Part shown: one piece after another, positions 37,069-46,233 of the stretch
Layout of the letters: each line of letters opens with the position of its first letter
How positions within the stretch are numbered: the first letter of the stretch is position 1
Source of the DNA: Saccharicrinis fermentans DSM 9555 = JCM 21142
Lineage (GTDB): Bacteria > Bacteroidota > Bacteroidia > Bacteroidales > Marinilabiliaceae
Direction: 5' to 3'
Assembly (NCBI RefSeq): GCF_000517085.1
Contig: NZ_KI912107.1
Location: forward strand, 1,736,398 to 1,800,397
Length of the DNA stretch: 64,000 bases
Position numbers and translations under genes: made by a program
Notes under the pieces: generated by a model
The model's database searches: none
What the model saw: only the letters and a program-made list of their open reading frames with translations
Told to the model about the DNA's origin: nothing

Positions 37069-38553
37069 TCAACTCTTCTTATTCAAATATTGGGTCACTA
37101 AGCCAGAAACTATTTTACCCGATATAATTGCAGGAGGCACACCCGGACCAGGAACTGTGAGTTGGCCGGTGTAGAACATGTTTGTTAATTTTTTATTTTG
37201 CAGTTTGGGCTTTAAAAATGCTGTTTGCTTTAAAATATTTGACAATCCATAGGCGTTTCCACCATAGGCATTATAATCCCTTTTAAAATCATTGACACAA
37301 TAAGATCTTTTTAATACAACATTATCTTTAACAGATTGTTGAGTAATTTTTTCAAGTCGATCCATTATTTCATCAAAATACTTATTCCGCATATCAGAAG
37401 AATCTGTCAGACCTGTTGCAATTGGAATTAAAAATATGGCCGCTTCACTTCCCAAAGGAGAACAATCGCGATCGGTCAGACTAGGAAAGCTAGCGTAAAA
37501 CAGAGGATTTTCAGGCCATACTTTATCATCATAAATACTGATAGCGTGCTGCTTAAACGACGTATCAAAAAATAAGGTATGATGTGCCAAATTCTTTAGT
37601 TTTTTATTAAAACCCACATAAAACAACAGAGCCGACGGAGCAAAAACTTTCTTATTCCAATAGGACTCAGAATAATTTCTATCTTTTATATCCAATAAGG
37701 TCTCTGTATGATAATAATCAGCACCCGAAACAACAGCATCCGCCTCTACTAATTTACCATTCACCACCACTCCTTTTACCATGCCATTTTGTGAAACAAT
37801 TTTTTCCACATTCGCATTGAAGTTTAAACTCACACCATTTTCCTCAGCTAACTTCTCAAATGCAGAAACAACACTATACATACCCCCTTGGGGATACCAA
37901 GTTCCCAATACCATGTCGGCATAATTCATAAAACAATAAAAGGCAGGTGTTTGCTCAGGCTTTGCCCCTAAAAACAATACCGGAAATTCTAATATTTGTC
38001 GTAATCGCTCACTTTTAACGCCGGAGCGAACCATTTGTGTAATAGAGCTAATAAATTGTCCCAGCCTGCTAACAGTAGCTACACTTATCAATTCTAGCGG
38101 CGACTTACCAGGCATGTATACCACCTTATCCATTGCCACCTTATAATTATACTCAGCATGCTTTAAAAATCGCTTCAAAAATTTACCTCCTCCAGACTCC
38201 TCTCTTTCAAACAAGTTATAAATGTCCTCCAGTTTTTCTGGGATATCCATAAAATCATCCTCTCCAAAAAAAACTTTATAGCCCGGATCTAATCTTTGTA
38301 AACGATAATAGTCGATTGTTTTTTTATTAAAATCTGCGAAAAATTTCTCAAAAACATCGGGCATCCAATACCAAGTGGGCCCCATATCAAATTTAAAACC
38401 TCCTTCTGAAAATTGCCTGGCTCGCCCTCCACTCATATCATGTTTCTCATATACACTCACCTCAAACCCTTCCTTAGCTAAATAATTAGCTGCCGACAGT
38501 CCGGAAAATCCAGCTCCTATAACAAGTACTTTCTTTGGGTGCGTATATTTCAT
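37069..38553 (-). CDS. crtI: phytoene desaturase (CrtI type)
   Basis: 494 residues, FAD-dependent amine-oxidase-fold enzyme that converts phytoene to lycopene. N-terminal dinucleotide-binding site VIGAGFSGLSAANYLAKEG with the ESGG-like SGGRARQF follow-up; C-terminal carotenoid-oxidoreductase signature FYTGQLTVPGPGVPPAIISG. First gene of a compact four-gene operon (crtI-crtB-crtZ-cyclase). A TATATTTG -7-type box lies at 38635-38642 on the minus strand, about 80 bases before the start. Confidence 0.95.
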   Translation of the reverse strand: MKYTHPKKVLVIGAGFSGLSAANYLAKEGFEVSVYEKHDMSGGRARQFSEGGFKFDMGPTWYWMPDVFEKFFADFNKKTIDYYRLQRLDPGYKVFFGEDDFMDIPEKLEDIYNLFEREESGGGKFLKRFLKHAEYNYKVAMDKVVYMPGKSPLELISVATVSRLGQFISSITQMVRSGVKSERLRQILEFPVLFLGAKPEQTPAFYCFMNYADMVLGTWYPQGGMYSVVSAFEKLAEENGVSLNFNANVEKIVSQNGMVKGVVVNGKLVEADAVVSGADYYHTETLLDIKDRNYSESYWNKKVFAPSALLFYVGFNKKLKNLAHHTLFFDTSFKQHAISIYDDKVWPENPLFYASFPSLTDRDCSPLGSEAAIFLIPIATGLTDSSDMRNKYFDEIMDRLEKITQQSVKDNVVLKRSYCVNDFKRDYNAYGGNAYGLSNILKQTAFLKPKLQNKKLTNMFYTGQLTVPGPGVPPAIISGKIVSGLVTQYLNKKS

Positions 38554-38969
38554 TGAGTATTCATTTAGGTGTTAAATAAAATTTTATTTCTAAAGAACTA
38601 TAGCAATCATTCAAACCATAATTATACTGTGTTTCAAATATAATCATCCAATAAGTTAACCCGTTTCACACAAAAAAGAAACAACACTCCTGAATATTTG
38701 TTCATTTTATTAAAGAAAAAAGTAAACAAAATAAAAAAAACAAGTTTTCATTTTCCCATCTTCTGCCCGATCCGTTCATGGTCAACACCATCAACTGTTC
38801 TACCCGTTCTTCATCTTCAAGGCTGGAAACCTGTACACTGGGCTAAGATACCCCTTACGGTAGCTCAGTATATACCTGCCACCAGAGTGGGCACTTCAAA
38901 ACATACGGCATCCATATCAGCATTTTCGTCCATCTTTAAAGTGATTCGCCCGTTGCCGTCGCCGATTTT

Positions 38970-39091
38970 TGAAATTAGCTTGTACAACTACGGCAAAGCT
39001 TACAAAATATACCCCTCCTGAATTGTCTTCTGAAATCCTTTACTTTTGTATTGAAAGATTCTGCTGCAGCATTGGTACTTCCGATATCTAA
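38970..39091 (-). pseudogene. remnant of a DDE transposase C-terminus (ISAon1/ISL3-like)
   Basis: Minus-strand translation reads STNAAAESFNTKVKDFRRQF then RRG, closely resembling the end of Bacteroidota ISAon1/ISL3-type transposases (pattern S-N-A-x-A-E-S-F-N-A-K-x-K-x-F-R-x-x-F-R-G), and stops about 15 codons later. The Glu of AESFN would be the last catalytic residue of the DDE set. Nothing upstream in frame is recognisable, so only a fragment is left. The identification rests on this one motif. Confidence 0.55.
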
Positions 39092-39159
39092 TTGAGAACA
39101 ATGTTTCTAACTTATGTGATAATTTTCTTTGCTTTTGAAACTTCGGTTAATGTTCTTTT

Positions 39160-39246
39160 TACTCGGGGAGGCATACTTCCAAAGGTCCTCATGATCAGGC
39201 TTCGCCGAATTACTCGGGGAGGCATACTTCCAAAGGTCCTCATGAT
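39160..39246. repeat. 51-bp-period tandem repeat (about 1.7 copies)
   Basis: A 36-base block beginning TACTCGGGGAGGCATACTTC is present twice, at 39160-39195 and 39211-39246. The period is a multiple of three; on the minus strand both copies read IMRTFGSMPPRV in one frame. GC content is higher than around it. No start codon or other coding evidence. Confidence 0.75.
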
Positions 39247-39641
39247 AACTTCGTTATTGTCATTGCCACAAAAAGAACCAAAAAAGTCTAGAACAATAGA
39301 TCACTACCTCCCCTGCAGCGACCAACCCAAATGATGTATTAGAACTTCGTAATAGATTTTCTAATGCAGCTTTTGGGTAATAATTCCCTCCGGCGCACAC
39401 TTCCTTCGTGCTAGGCCAACCGCACTACCACCTCAAGTGCACCCTTGAAGGTTTCTCGCCGACGCCGGCCACGGGGTTATTGTTCTGGCCAACCCTGCGG
39501 TCGTTATATTGGTGGTTGGGTATTTAAATGAGAATTACTCATTAATTGAAAATTATCGAATATGCTTATGGAAAATTGTAACCCTCTATATTTTAATTGA
39601 AGATACCCCATAGATTGCCCCCAAGCTCACACAGGTAAAGC

Positions 39642-39674
39642 AAAAAAAAACCTGCTTAAATAATTAAGCAGGTT
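39642..39674 (-). terminator. intrinsic terminator of the UroD-like gene
   Basis: 11-bp stem AACCTGCTTAA / TTAAGCAGGTT followed on the minus strand by a run of eight or more T; 20 bases after the stop. Confidence 0.85.
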
Positions 39675-39694
39675 AAAACTATACTTATAAAATT

Positions 39695-40765
39695 TTACGA
39701 ATGTTTAGGTTGCCAATCTCTGGCAGCTTCATACATTGCAATTACATTTTCAACAGGTGTTTCCACCTTAATTTTATGACTAGGCCCTAAGATAAATCGC
39801 CCTCCGGGCGCCATTACATCCAAGAGACTATTCACACCCTCTTTTACTTGTTTTGGCGTACCTTTTCGTAGCAACAGTTCTTCATCCACGGCACCGCAAA
39901 AAGTAATCAACTTACCATAATCTTTTTTCAAGCCCTCAGGATCCATACCTGCTGCCCTGGTTTGTATAGGGTCCAACACTTCAGCTCCTGCGCTAATAAA
40001 ATTAGGCAAAAGTTTACGAACCCCACCACAGCTATGCATATAAAAGTGCACACCCAACGCTTTGGGTTTAGCTGTAAAAGCATCTATAGATGGCCGAATG
40101 TAATTATCCCAATGGTCATGTCCAATGGTTAAACCAGTTTGCGAACCGAAATCATCGGCCACTCTAATAAAGTCCACCCGATTTTGGGCGACTTCAAAAA
40201 ATTCATCAATAAAGCTACTATAAAAATCTATCACCTTATCGCAAAGGGCTTTAAAAAATTTAGGATGTGACATCATGACTTCCATAAAGCTATCCCGTCC
40301 AATTAAACGTTGCACAATACGAAATAAACCTGGTGAGGAATATCCAGGCGCAGTCATGATTGCATAATCCTTATACTTTTCCAATTGGGCATTCAGGGAA
40401 TTAAAATCGAAGAGTGCATTTGATGGCCAATCGAAGTCGGACAAAGCGGCCGGATCAGTAATCCCTTTCAGCGGAAAGTCGGTAGCTTGCCAATAGCTAA
40501 ATTTACCTTTTTTAATGCGAGAGTAACCTACTCCCCAAATGTCTTTTTTACACTTGTTGTTACTATCAACTAACTGAGGTCCTATATATTTTGGTTCCAC
40601 CCATCTAAAATCAACATCCAGATGCTCTAGAAGTTGATCGCGGTCAGTAAAACCAAAAAAGGAGATCATTTTCTCACCAAATTCCGGAACATCCCAATAA
40701 AAAAATGGAACCCTATCCGGAACATCGTTGTTCAGAGCTTTTAAGACTCTTTCTTTGTGGTTCAT
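39695..40765 (-). CDS. uroporphyrinogen-decarboxylase-family methyltransferase-like protein
   Basis: 356 residues of the UroD/MtaA/CmuA TIM-barrel superfamily. The metal site typical of the cobalamin-methyltransferase branch is visible: MHSCGGVRKLLPNFISAGAE and FCGAVDEE (His, Cys, Cys), whereas true HemE proteins lack it. It likely transfers a methyl group to or from a corrinoid or thiol acceptor; no corrinoid protein gene is nearby, so the substrate is open. Monocistronic with its own terminator. Confidence 0.82.
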   Translation of the reverse strand: MNHKERVLKALNNDVPDRVPFFYWDVPEFGEKMISFFGFTDRDQLLEHLDVDFRWVEPKYIGPQLVDSNNKCKKDIWGVGYSRIKKGKFSYWQATDFPLKGITDPAALSDFDWPSNALFDFNSLNAQLEKYKDYAIMTAPGYSSPGLFRIVQRLIGRDSFMEVMMSHPKFFKALCDKVIDFYSSFIDEFFEVAQNRVDFIRVADDFGSQTGLTIGHDHWDNYIRPSIDAFTAKPKALGVHFYMHSCGGVRKLLPNFISAGAEVLDPIQTRAAGMDPEGLKKDYGKLITFCGAVDEELLLRKGTPKQVKEGVNSLLDVMAPGGRFILGPSHKIKVETPVENVIAMYEAARDWQPKHS

Positions 40766-40904
40766 AAATGATGTTTTAAGGCTGTTGTTAAATACAAGTT
40801 TCTTTGTACAAAACCCAGCTAAATTTATAAATATTTTTTAAAATAACAAATTAAACAAATTAAAGGGTTGATTAACAATAGATAACAAACACGACTATAT
40901 ATAA

Positions 40905-41645
40905 CTATTCATTTCGTTGTCGAACTGCCTCGTAAACCAATATTCCAGCAGCAACAGACACATTTAAAGAACCTATGGTACCAACAATAGGAATTTTTGC
41001 AGCGGCATCACATATTTTAAGTATTTGAGATGACACCCCTTTATCTTCAGCCCCCATGACAATGGCAGTAGGGCCTGAAAAATCAACCTTCGTATAATTT
41101 TCACTGGCTTTTTCTGTAGCTGCCACTAACTTTAGACCTGAATTTTGCAAATACTCCAAAGATTTATATAGGTTTTTAACCCTAGACACTGGTATATTAA
41201 GCAGTGCACCTGCCGAAGTTTTTACAGCATCCGCATTAATAGGAGCTCCACCTTTTTCTGGTATCACAATGGCATTAACACCTGCACATTCAGCAGAACG
41301 AGCTATGGCACCCATATTTCGAATATCAGTGATTCCATCGAGAACAAGTACCAATGGGTTTTTTCCTTCTTCAAACAGACCTATAAGCGTATTTTCAAGG
41401 TCATGATAAGTAATAGCAGAAACAAAAGCAATCACGCCCTGGTGATTTTTTCTTGTAGCCCGATTAATTCGCTCAACAGGTACAGTTTGCCAGGCGATTT
41501 TTGCTTCTTTCATGGTATCAATCAACTCCTCATAGAGTTCTCCCTGCAAGCCCTTCTTCACCAATACCTTTTCAATTTCTTTACCCGAACGGATGGCTTC
41601 TATAACCGATCTGATACCAAATAAAAAATCACTTTTCCCTGCCAT
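40905..41645 (-). CDS. rlmB: 23S rRNA (guanosine-2'-O)-methyltransferase RlmB-type
   Basis: 246 residues from ATG 41645 (MAGKSDFLFGIRSVIEAIRS); the longer frame adds a Lys/Ile-rich prefix unlike the family. An N-terminal SpoU-substrate-binding domain (FGIRSVIEAI) precedes the SPOUT knot with motifs LDGITDIRNMGAIARSAEC, AIVMGAEDKG and IPIVGTIGSLNVSVAAGIL. It methylates G2251 in the 23S P-loop. Located 69 bases downstream of the ABC-F gene. Confidence 0.93.
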   Translation of the reverse strand: MAGKSDFLFGIRSVIEAIRSGKEIEKVLVKKGLQGELYEELIDTMKEAKIAWQTVPVERINRATRKNHQGVIAFVSAITYHDLENTLIGLFEEGKNPLVLVLDGITDIRNMGAIARSAECAGVNAIVIPEKGGAPINADAVKTSAGALLNIPVSRVKNLYKSLEYLQNSGLKLVAATEKASENYTKVDFSGPTAIVMGAEDKGVSSQILKICDAAAKIPIVGTIGSLNVSVAAGILVYEAVRQRNE

Positions 41646-41714
41646 AATTATATTTTTTTTAAATTTGATAACAGCAACAACCACTACCAAGCTAATATCT
41701 TATAAAAATCTTAT

Positions 41715-43673
41715 TTAATCCAATTTTCTCTTTTCCAACTCAGCCTCATCTAATTCCTGTTGACAAGTCTCCCATTGTTCCATTTCTTTCTCCAGTAAAA
41801 CATTCAGTTCCTGATATTTTCGCACAAATTCAGGATCACTTGCATTTTGGGGTATCTGCATCAATCTATCTAACTCCACAATATTCTCTTCCAGTTGAGC
41901 TATTTTCTTTTCGCATTTCTCCACTTGCTGCTGGGCTTTTTTAACCCTTCTACTAATTTCCTTTCTTTGTTCGTAAGATAGTTTTGCCCCCTGATTCTCC
42001 CCCCCATTATCTTTGGCTTTCACCGCTTTACCATTCGGTTTCTGCAACTCCATTTCCTTCAAGGATTCCATTTTCTTTCTTTCCAGAAATTCATAGATAC
42101 CGCCTAGGTGTTCCTTCATTTTTTTATGACGGAATTCATAAACCTTATCCACCAGGCCATCGAGGAATTCACGATCATGAGAAACCACGACCACCGTTCC
42201 CTCAAAATCTTTAACCGCTTGTTTCAATAGTTCTTTAGATCTAATATCCAAATGGTTTGTTGGCTCATCCAGGATAAGTAAGTTCACTGGTTCAAGCAGC
42301 AGTTTAACCATTGCCAAGCGGGTTCTTTCCCCTCCTGACAAAACCGATACTTTTTTATCCACCGCTTCACCACTAAACATAAAAGCACCCAATAAATCAC
42401 GAATCTTTAACCTCACATCACCAACCGCCACACGATCAATTGTTTCAAGTACAGAAACACTTTCATCCAGTAGGTCGGCTTGATTCTGAGCAAAATAGCC
42501 TATTTTCACCTGGTGACCTAATTTTATGCTACCTGTGAAGCTAATCTCATTCATAATCATCCTAGCCATGGTAGTTTTACCCTCCCCATTTCTTCCTATA
42601 AAGGCAACCTTTTCACCTCTTTCAATGGTAAAATCAACATCAGACAAAACCTCATGTTCACCATAGCTTTTTGAAACATGTTTACCTTCCAGTGTAATAC
42701 TTCCCGCATGCGGCGCCGGGGGAAACTTAATCCTCAATGCCGATTTATCAAACTCATCAACCTCGATTCGATCCAATTTCTCCAGTTGCTTAATGCGCGA
42801 CTGAACCTGAACCGCTTTGGTTGCCTGATATCGAAAACGTTCAATAAATTTCTCTGTGTCTTCAATTAGTTTCTGCTGATTACGATAAGCTGCCATTTGC
42901 TGTTCCTTTCGCTCTTCTCTCAGCTCAAGGTATCTGGTATAAGAAGCTTTGTAATCATATATCTTTCCCATTTGAATTTCAATAGTTCGTTTGGTTATAT
43001 TATCCAAAAAAGCACGGTCATGAGAAACCAAGACCACTGCACCACTATAGTTTTTCAGAAATTCTTCGAACCATTGTATCGACTCTATATCCAAATGGTT
43101 AGTAGGTTCATCCAATAAAAACACATCTGGTTTTTGCAATAATATCTTTGCAAGTTGGATACGCATTCTCCATCCACCAGAAAACTCAGAAGTCAAACGT
43201 GTAAAATCATCTCTTTCAAACCCAAGTCCTTTCAAGGTAACCTCTATACCTGAGGCGTAGTTTGCACCACCAAGCATATTTAATCTTTCGCTTTTATCAC
43301 TTACCTGATGAATCAAATCCAGATATGATTGCGATTCATAATCCGTCCGTTTCCCCAACTGCTCGTTCAAATAATCTATTTCCTTTTCCAGTGTTTTAAG
43401 CTCACCAAATGCTTTTTCCACTTCATCCCACACGGTACCAGTATCATCATGCTTCATATGCTGAGGCAGATAACCAATTTTCACATCTTTGGCACAAGAT
43501 AATGTACCACTGGTAGGTGTTTGAACACCTGCTAATATTTTAAGTAATGTTGATTTTCCAGCACCATTTTTACCTGCTAATCCAATTTTGTCTTTAGGAT
43601 TGACTAGAAAAGACACATCTTTGAATAAGGTAAAACCTCCAAACTCAACCGACAACTGATTTACCGAAACCAT
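41715..43673 (-). CDS. ABC-F family ATPase (Uup/YdiF-like)
   Basis: 652 residues, two ABC ATPase domains and no membrane helix. Domain 1: GKNGAGKSTLLKIL, FSGGWRMRIQLAKI, LLDEPTNHLD. Linker of the ABC-F type (about 240-310, rich in EERKEQQMAAYRNQQKLIED). Domain 2: GRNGEGKTT, LSGGERTRLAMVKLL, LILDEPTNHLD, VVVSHDREFLD. The C-terminal ~110 residues are a charged coiled coil (SRRVKKAQQQVEKCEKKIAQ), as in Uup-like proteins that act on ribosomes or branched DNA. Cytoplasmic. Confidence 0.93.
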   Translation of the reverse strand: MVSVNQLSVEFGGFTLFKDVSFLVNPKDKIGLAGKNGAGKSTLLKILAGVQTPTSGTLSCAKDVKIGYLPQHMKHDDTGTVWDEVEKAFGELKTLEKEIDYLNEQLGKRTDYESQSYLDLIHQVSDKSERLNMLGGANYASGIEVTLKGLGFERDDFTRLTSEFSGGWRMRIQLAKILLQKPDVFLLDEPTNHLDIESIQWFEEFLKNYSGAVVLVSHDRAFLDNITKRTIEIQMGKIYDYKASYTRYLELREERKEQQMAAYRNQQKLIEDTEKFIERFRYQATKAVQVQSRIKQLEKLDRIEVDEFDKSALRIKFPPAPHAGSITLEGKHVSKSYGEHEVLSDVDFTIERGEKVAFIGRNGEGKTTMARMIMNEISFTGSIKLGHQVKIGYFAQNQADLLDESVSVLETIDRVAVGDVRLKIRDLLGAFMFSGEAVDKKVSVLSGGERTRLAMVKLLLEPVNLLILDEPTNHLDIRSKELLKQAVKDFEGTVVVVSHDREFLDGLVDKVYEFRHKKMKEHLGGIYEFLERKKMESLKEMELQKPNGKAVKAKDNGGENQGAKLSYEQRKEISRRVKKAQQQVEKCEKKIAQLEENIVELDRLMQIPQNASDPEFVRKYQELNVLLEKEMEQWETCQQELDEAELEKRKLD

Positions 43674-43732
43674 TTATTAATATTACTGTATTACTATAAT
43701 GATCATTTATTTTCCAGGACTCTGCCCCAATC

Positions 43733-46096
43733 TTAGTTAAGGGGTTTGCGATATATATCCAAAGAAGGACTAAACCTGATTACATACAAGCCATCATTAA
43801 AAAATCCTCCCCAGTTAGCATACCTCTTAAAGTTAAAGTTGAATTGCACTTGTTTTGCCGAGTAATGCTGAATACAGTGCTCAAACTGAGATCCATATTG
43901 AACCTGGGCACTTAAGAAATAAAACATCACATCAAAGCCCCATATACCATACCTAGAATATTTCGCATCTCTTCCTGACCGAATAAAGTAAGGTGAAACG
44001 GCCAATGGTTCAGTATAATACCATGCTCTATATTTCGCAGAAAAATCTTGAACCACACTATTCTGATGATCCAACACATAGGGTGTCAATATTTCTGTAT
44101 CCAAATCATGTATTTCCTCTGCATCAATGGTTTGAAATCTCAACCAACTCCCAAAACCAATTAATTTTATCTTTACGTCTGTAGACTCTGATACACCGTG
44201 TAAAGTAGTTATAATCTTAGATACATCTGCTTCATCGGGAGAAGGAATAACGACTAAATTCTCTTTGTCATGACTGAGCAATGCTTCCACCCCTTGCACA
44301 TTTTGTTCAGAAAAAGCTATTTCCATAAAATCTGGTATTTTCCCCTGAGGAAGATACTTAAGATAGAGCTTATTTTTAATCATCATAGCCAGCTTATCCT
44401 CCTCATCATTAGGAACAGCAGATTTTAACACGACAATACGCATATTCTCACGTTGTTTCACAATATAATTCGAATATTGATCGAACAACAAACTATCCGG
44501 TGTATTTACTTGAAACAAATATGGATTTTCATTCAGGACAGGATTTACACTTGACAAGGGATAAACCATTTTTATTTGATGACTAACCGAAAAATCTGAG
44601 ACCAGTTTTAAGTTACTCGCATACGCAGGTCCCACAATCAGATCCACCGATCGAAGCTCAGGCCGATTCAGAATTTGCTTCACTTTATTTGTATCAGGTG
44701 CTGTATCAAAGGTATAAAGCTGCACATTAACACCTTGTTTTTTCAAAGAATCAAGCGCCATCAAGGCTCCTTCATAAAACTCCACAAAACTACGTGAACG
44801 AGACGAAACAACCGGATTTTCCCTCTCCATTAGCACCTCTTGATCACCTTCTATTTTGCTCACAATATTTTCCTTACGTGTAGCCTCCAAATCAAAGGGT
44901 AATAACAAAGCTACTTTAAGAATCTCTTTACTTGCATAATAATCGTAAGCTCCACAATCCACAGAAACAGTATCCAAATAAGGCTCTTCTTTATCTTCGA
45001 CCACCAATTGCGCCATGCGCTGTTCCTCCTTCTTACGAGCAAGGTAAGTTGATGTGGGAATATTAATTTTTGTTCCTTTTCGAATATGGGTCAATATCAT
45101 GTTTGGATTAGCCTCCTCAATATCGGCAATCTCCACTCCATATTTCTGCGATATAGAATAAATAGTTTCCTTACGTCGAACAGTATGCTTTTTAAAATCG
45201 TTTTCCTGACGATGTCCATTCTCGTCTGGCTTTTCAACCTTTACCTTAGGTATTCTCACCAGGTAACCCAAGGGTAGACTGTCAGGATTTAAACTAGGAT
45301 TAGTACTCACCAAGTCTTGTTGCGAAACATGATACATTTTACTCACCGAATAAATGGTTTCACCTTGTTCTATTTTGTGATACAAATATTGATCATCTTC
45401 AATAGGCGAATGCATAGCCTGATCACTTATAACCTCGCTTACCAAAGGCAAATCAACCTTGGGTATACGAACCGTAGAACCAACCGACAAGATACCATCC
45501 AATAAAGCCTGGTTATACTTTAAAATAGAATCTACCTTTGTATGATATTTCATAGAAATACCATAAAGGGTCTCTTTAGGTTTTACCACATGATAAATAT
45601 ACGAGCTACCAGAATCTTCATTTTGTTTTTGGGTGGTAGCTACAGGAATCTTAAAAATAGTTCCCACCAATAAATCGCCGTTAGCACCAGCGTTATATTT
45701 TTTAATATCGTCGATACTCACTTTATACTTCCTAGACAAAAAGTAAAGCGTTTGTCCTTTCTCAACGGTATGATAAATAAACTTACCAGATTGTTTAATT
45801 TCATTTGCATTGCTATTTCTACCATCAATAACAGGAACACGAAGTATATCACCAGGCTTTAAACCGAAAATAGAACCAGGATTTGCTTCGTGGATTTCTT
45901 TTTGAGATACGCCATATTTTTTGGCTATCCCATAAAACCCCTCTCCTTTTTTTACGATATGTAAATAATAGGTATTTCCATCAACAATAACTTTGTCGGC
46001 AATTTTCTTACCACTGTTATCTTGTGCCATAACAGGCAATGAAGCATAAATAAATGCAACAAATATCCAATAGCTAATAAATGATTTTCTGATCAT
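43733..46096 (-). CDS. five-LysM protein with periplasmic-binding (type 1) domain
   Basis: 787 residues. Signal peptide (SYWIFVAFIYASLPVMA/Q), then five LysM domains (about 30-350), each with the YHxVxxGETxYxISxKY...N pattern, e.g. YHTVEKGQTLYFLSRKYKVS and YHKIEQGETIYSVSKMYHVS. The rest (about 390-787) is a type-1 periplasmic-binding-protein fold like amino-acid ABC receptors (LKVALLLPFDLEATRKE, VDLIVGPAYASNLKLVSDFS), but there is no ABC transporter next to it. In Bacteroidota such proteins are probably cell-wall-anchored; ligand unknown. It lies 137 bases downstream of dnaA. Confidence 0.85.
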   Translation of the reverse strand: MIRKSFISYWIFVAFIYASLPVMAQDNSGKKIADKVIVDGNTYYLHIVKKGEGFYGIAKKYGVSQKEIHEANPGSIFGLKPGDILRVPVIDGRNSNANEIKQSGKFIYHTVEKGQTLYFLSRKYKVSIDDIKKYNAGANGDLLVGTIFKIPVATTQKQNEDSGSSYIYHVVKPKETLYGISMKYHTKVDSILKYNQALLDGILSVGSTVRIPKVDLPLVSEVISDQAMHSPIEDDQYLYHKIEQGETIYSVSKMYHVSQQDLVSTNPSLNPDSLPLGYLVRIPKVKVEKPDENGHRQENDFKKHTVRRKETIYSISQKYGVEIADIEEANPNMILTHIRKGTKINIPTSTYLARKKEEQRMAQLVVEDKEEPYLDTVSVDCGAYDYYASKEILKVALLLPFDLEATRKENIVSKIEGDQEVLMERENPVVSSRSRSFVEFYEGALMALDSLKKQGVNVQLYTFDTAPDTNKVKQILNRPELRSVDLIVGPAYASNLKLVSDFSVSHQIKMVYPLSSVNPVLNENPYLFQVNTPDSLLFDQYSNYIVKQRENMRIVVLKSAVPNDEEDKLAMMIKNKLYLKYLPQGKIPDFMEIAFSEQNVQGVEALLSHDKENLVVIPSPDEADVSKIITTLHGVSESTDVKIKLIGFGSWLRFQTIDAEEIHDLDTEILTPYVLDHQNSVVQDFSAKYRAWYYTEPLAVSPYFIRSGRDAKYSRYGIWGFDVMFYFLSAQVQYGSQFEHCIQHYSAKQVQFNFNFKRYANWGGFFNDGLYVIRFSPSLDIYRKPLN

Positions 46097-46179
46097 TGAG
46101 TTTACAGTTCTGAATTATAGTGCCTCCAAAAGTATAAAAAGAGTATCACCAAAACAAAAGCAAGTTGGGATAAACAAAA

Positions 46180-46209
46180 AAGTTGTTGCAACATTTGTTC
46201 CAACAACTT
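46180..46209 (-). terminator. stem-loop after dnaA
   Basis: 9-bp stem AAGTTGTTG / CAACAACTT with a 12-base loop and a T-rich tail on the minus strand, 25 bases after the dnaA stop. Confidence 0.65.
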
Positions 46210-46233
46210 CTTCTATTCGTTAAATATCTAATT

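Larger units (their letters stand above)
38554..39694. other. 1.1-kb gene-poor scar between crtI and the UroD-like gene
   Basis: No intact gene is convincing here. It contains the transposase remnant, the 51-bp repeat, and a GC-rich stretch at about 39380-39500 (including GACGCCGGCCACGGGG) that differs in composition from its flanks. Short frames on both strands have no family features. It looks like a decayed mobile-element landing site. Confidence 0.6.

Noticed and set aside
38698-39021. Plus-strand 107-codon ORF upstream of crtI
   Set aside because: No credible start context or motif; the opposite strand carries the transposase remnant.
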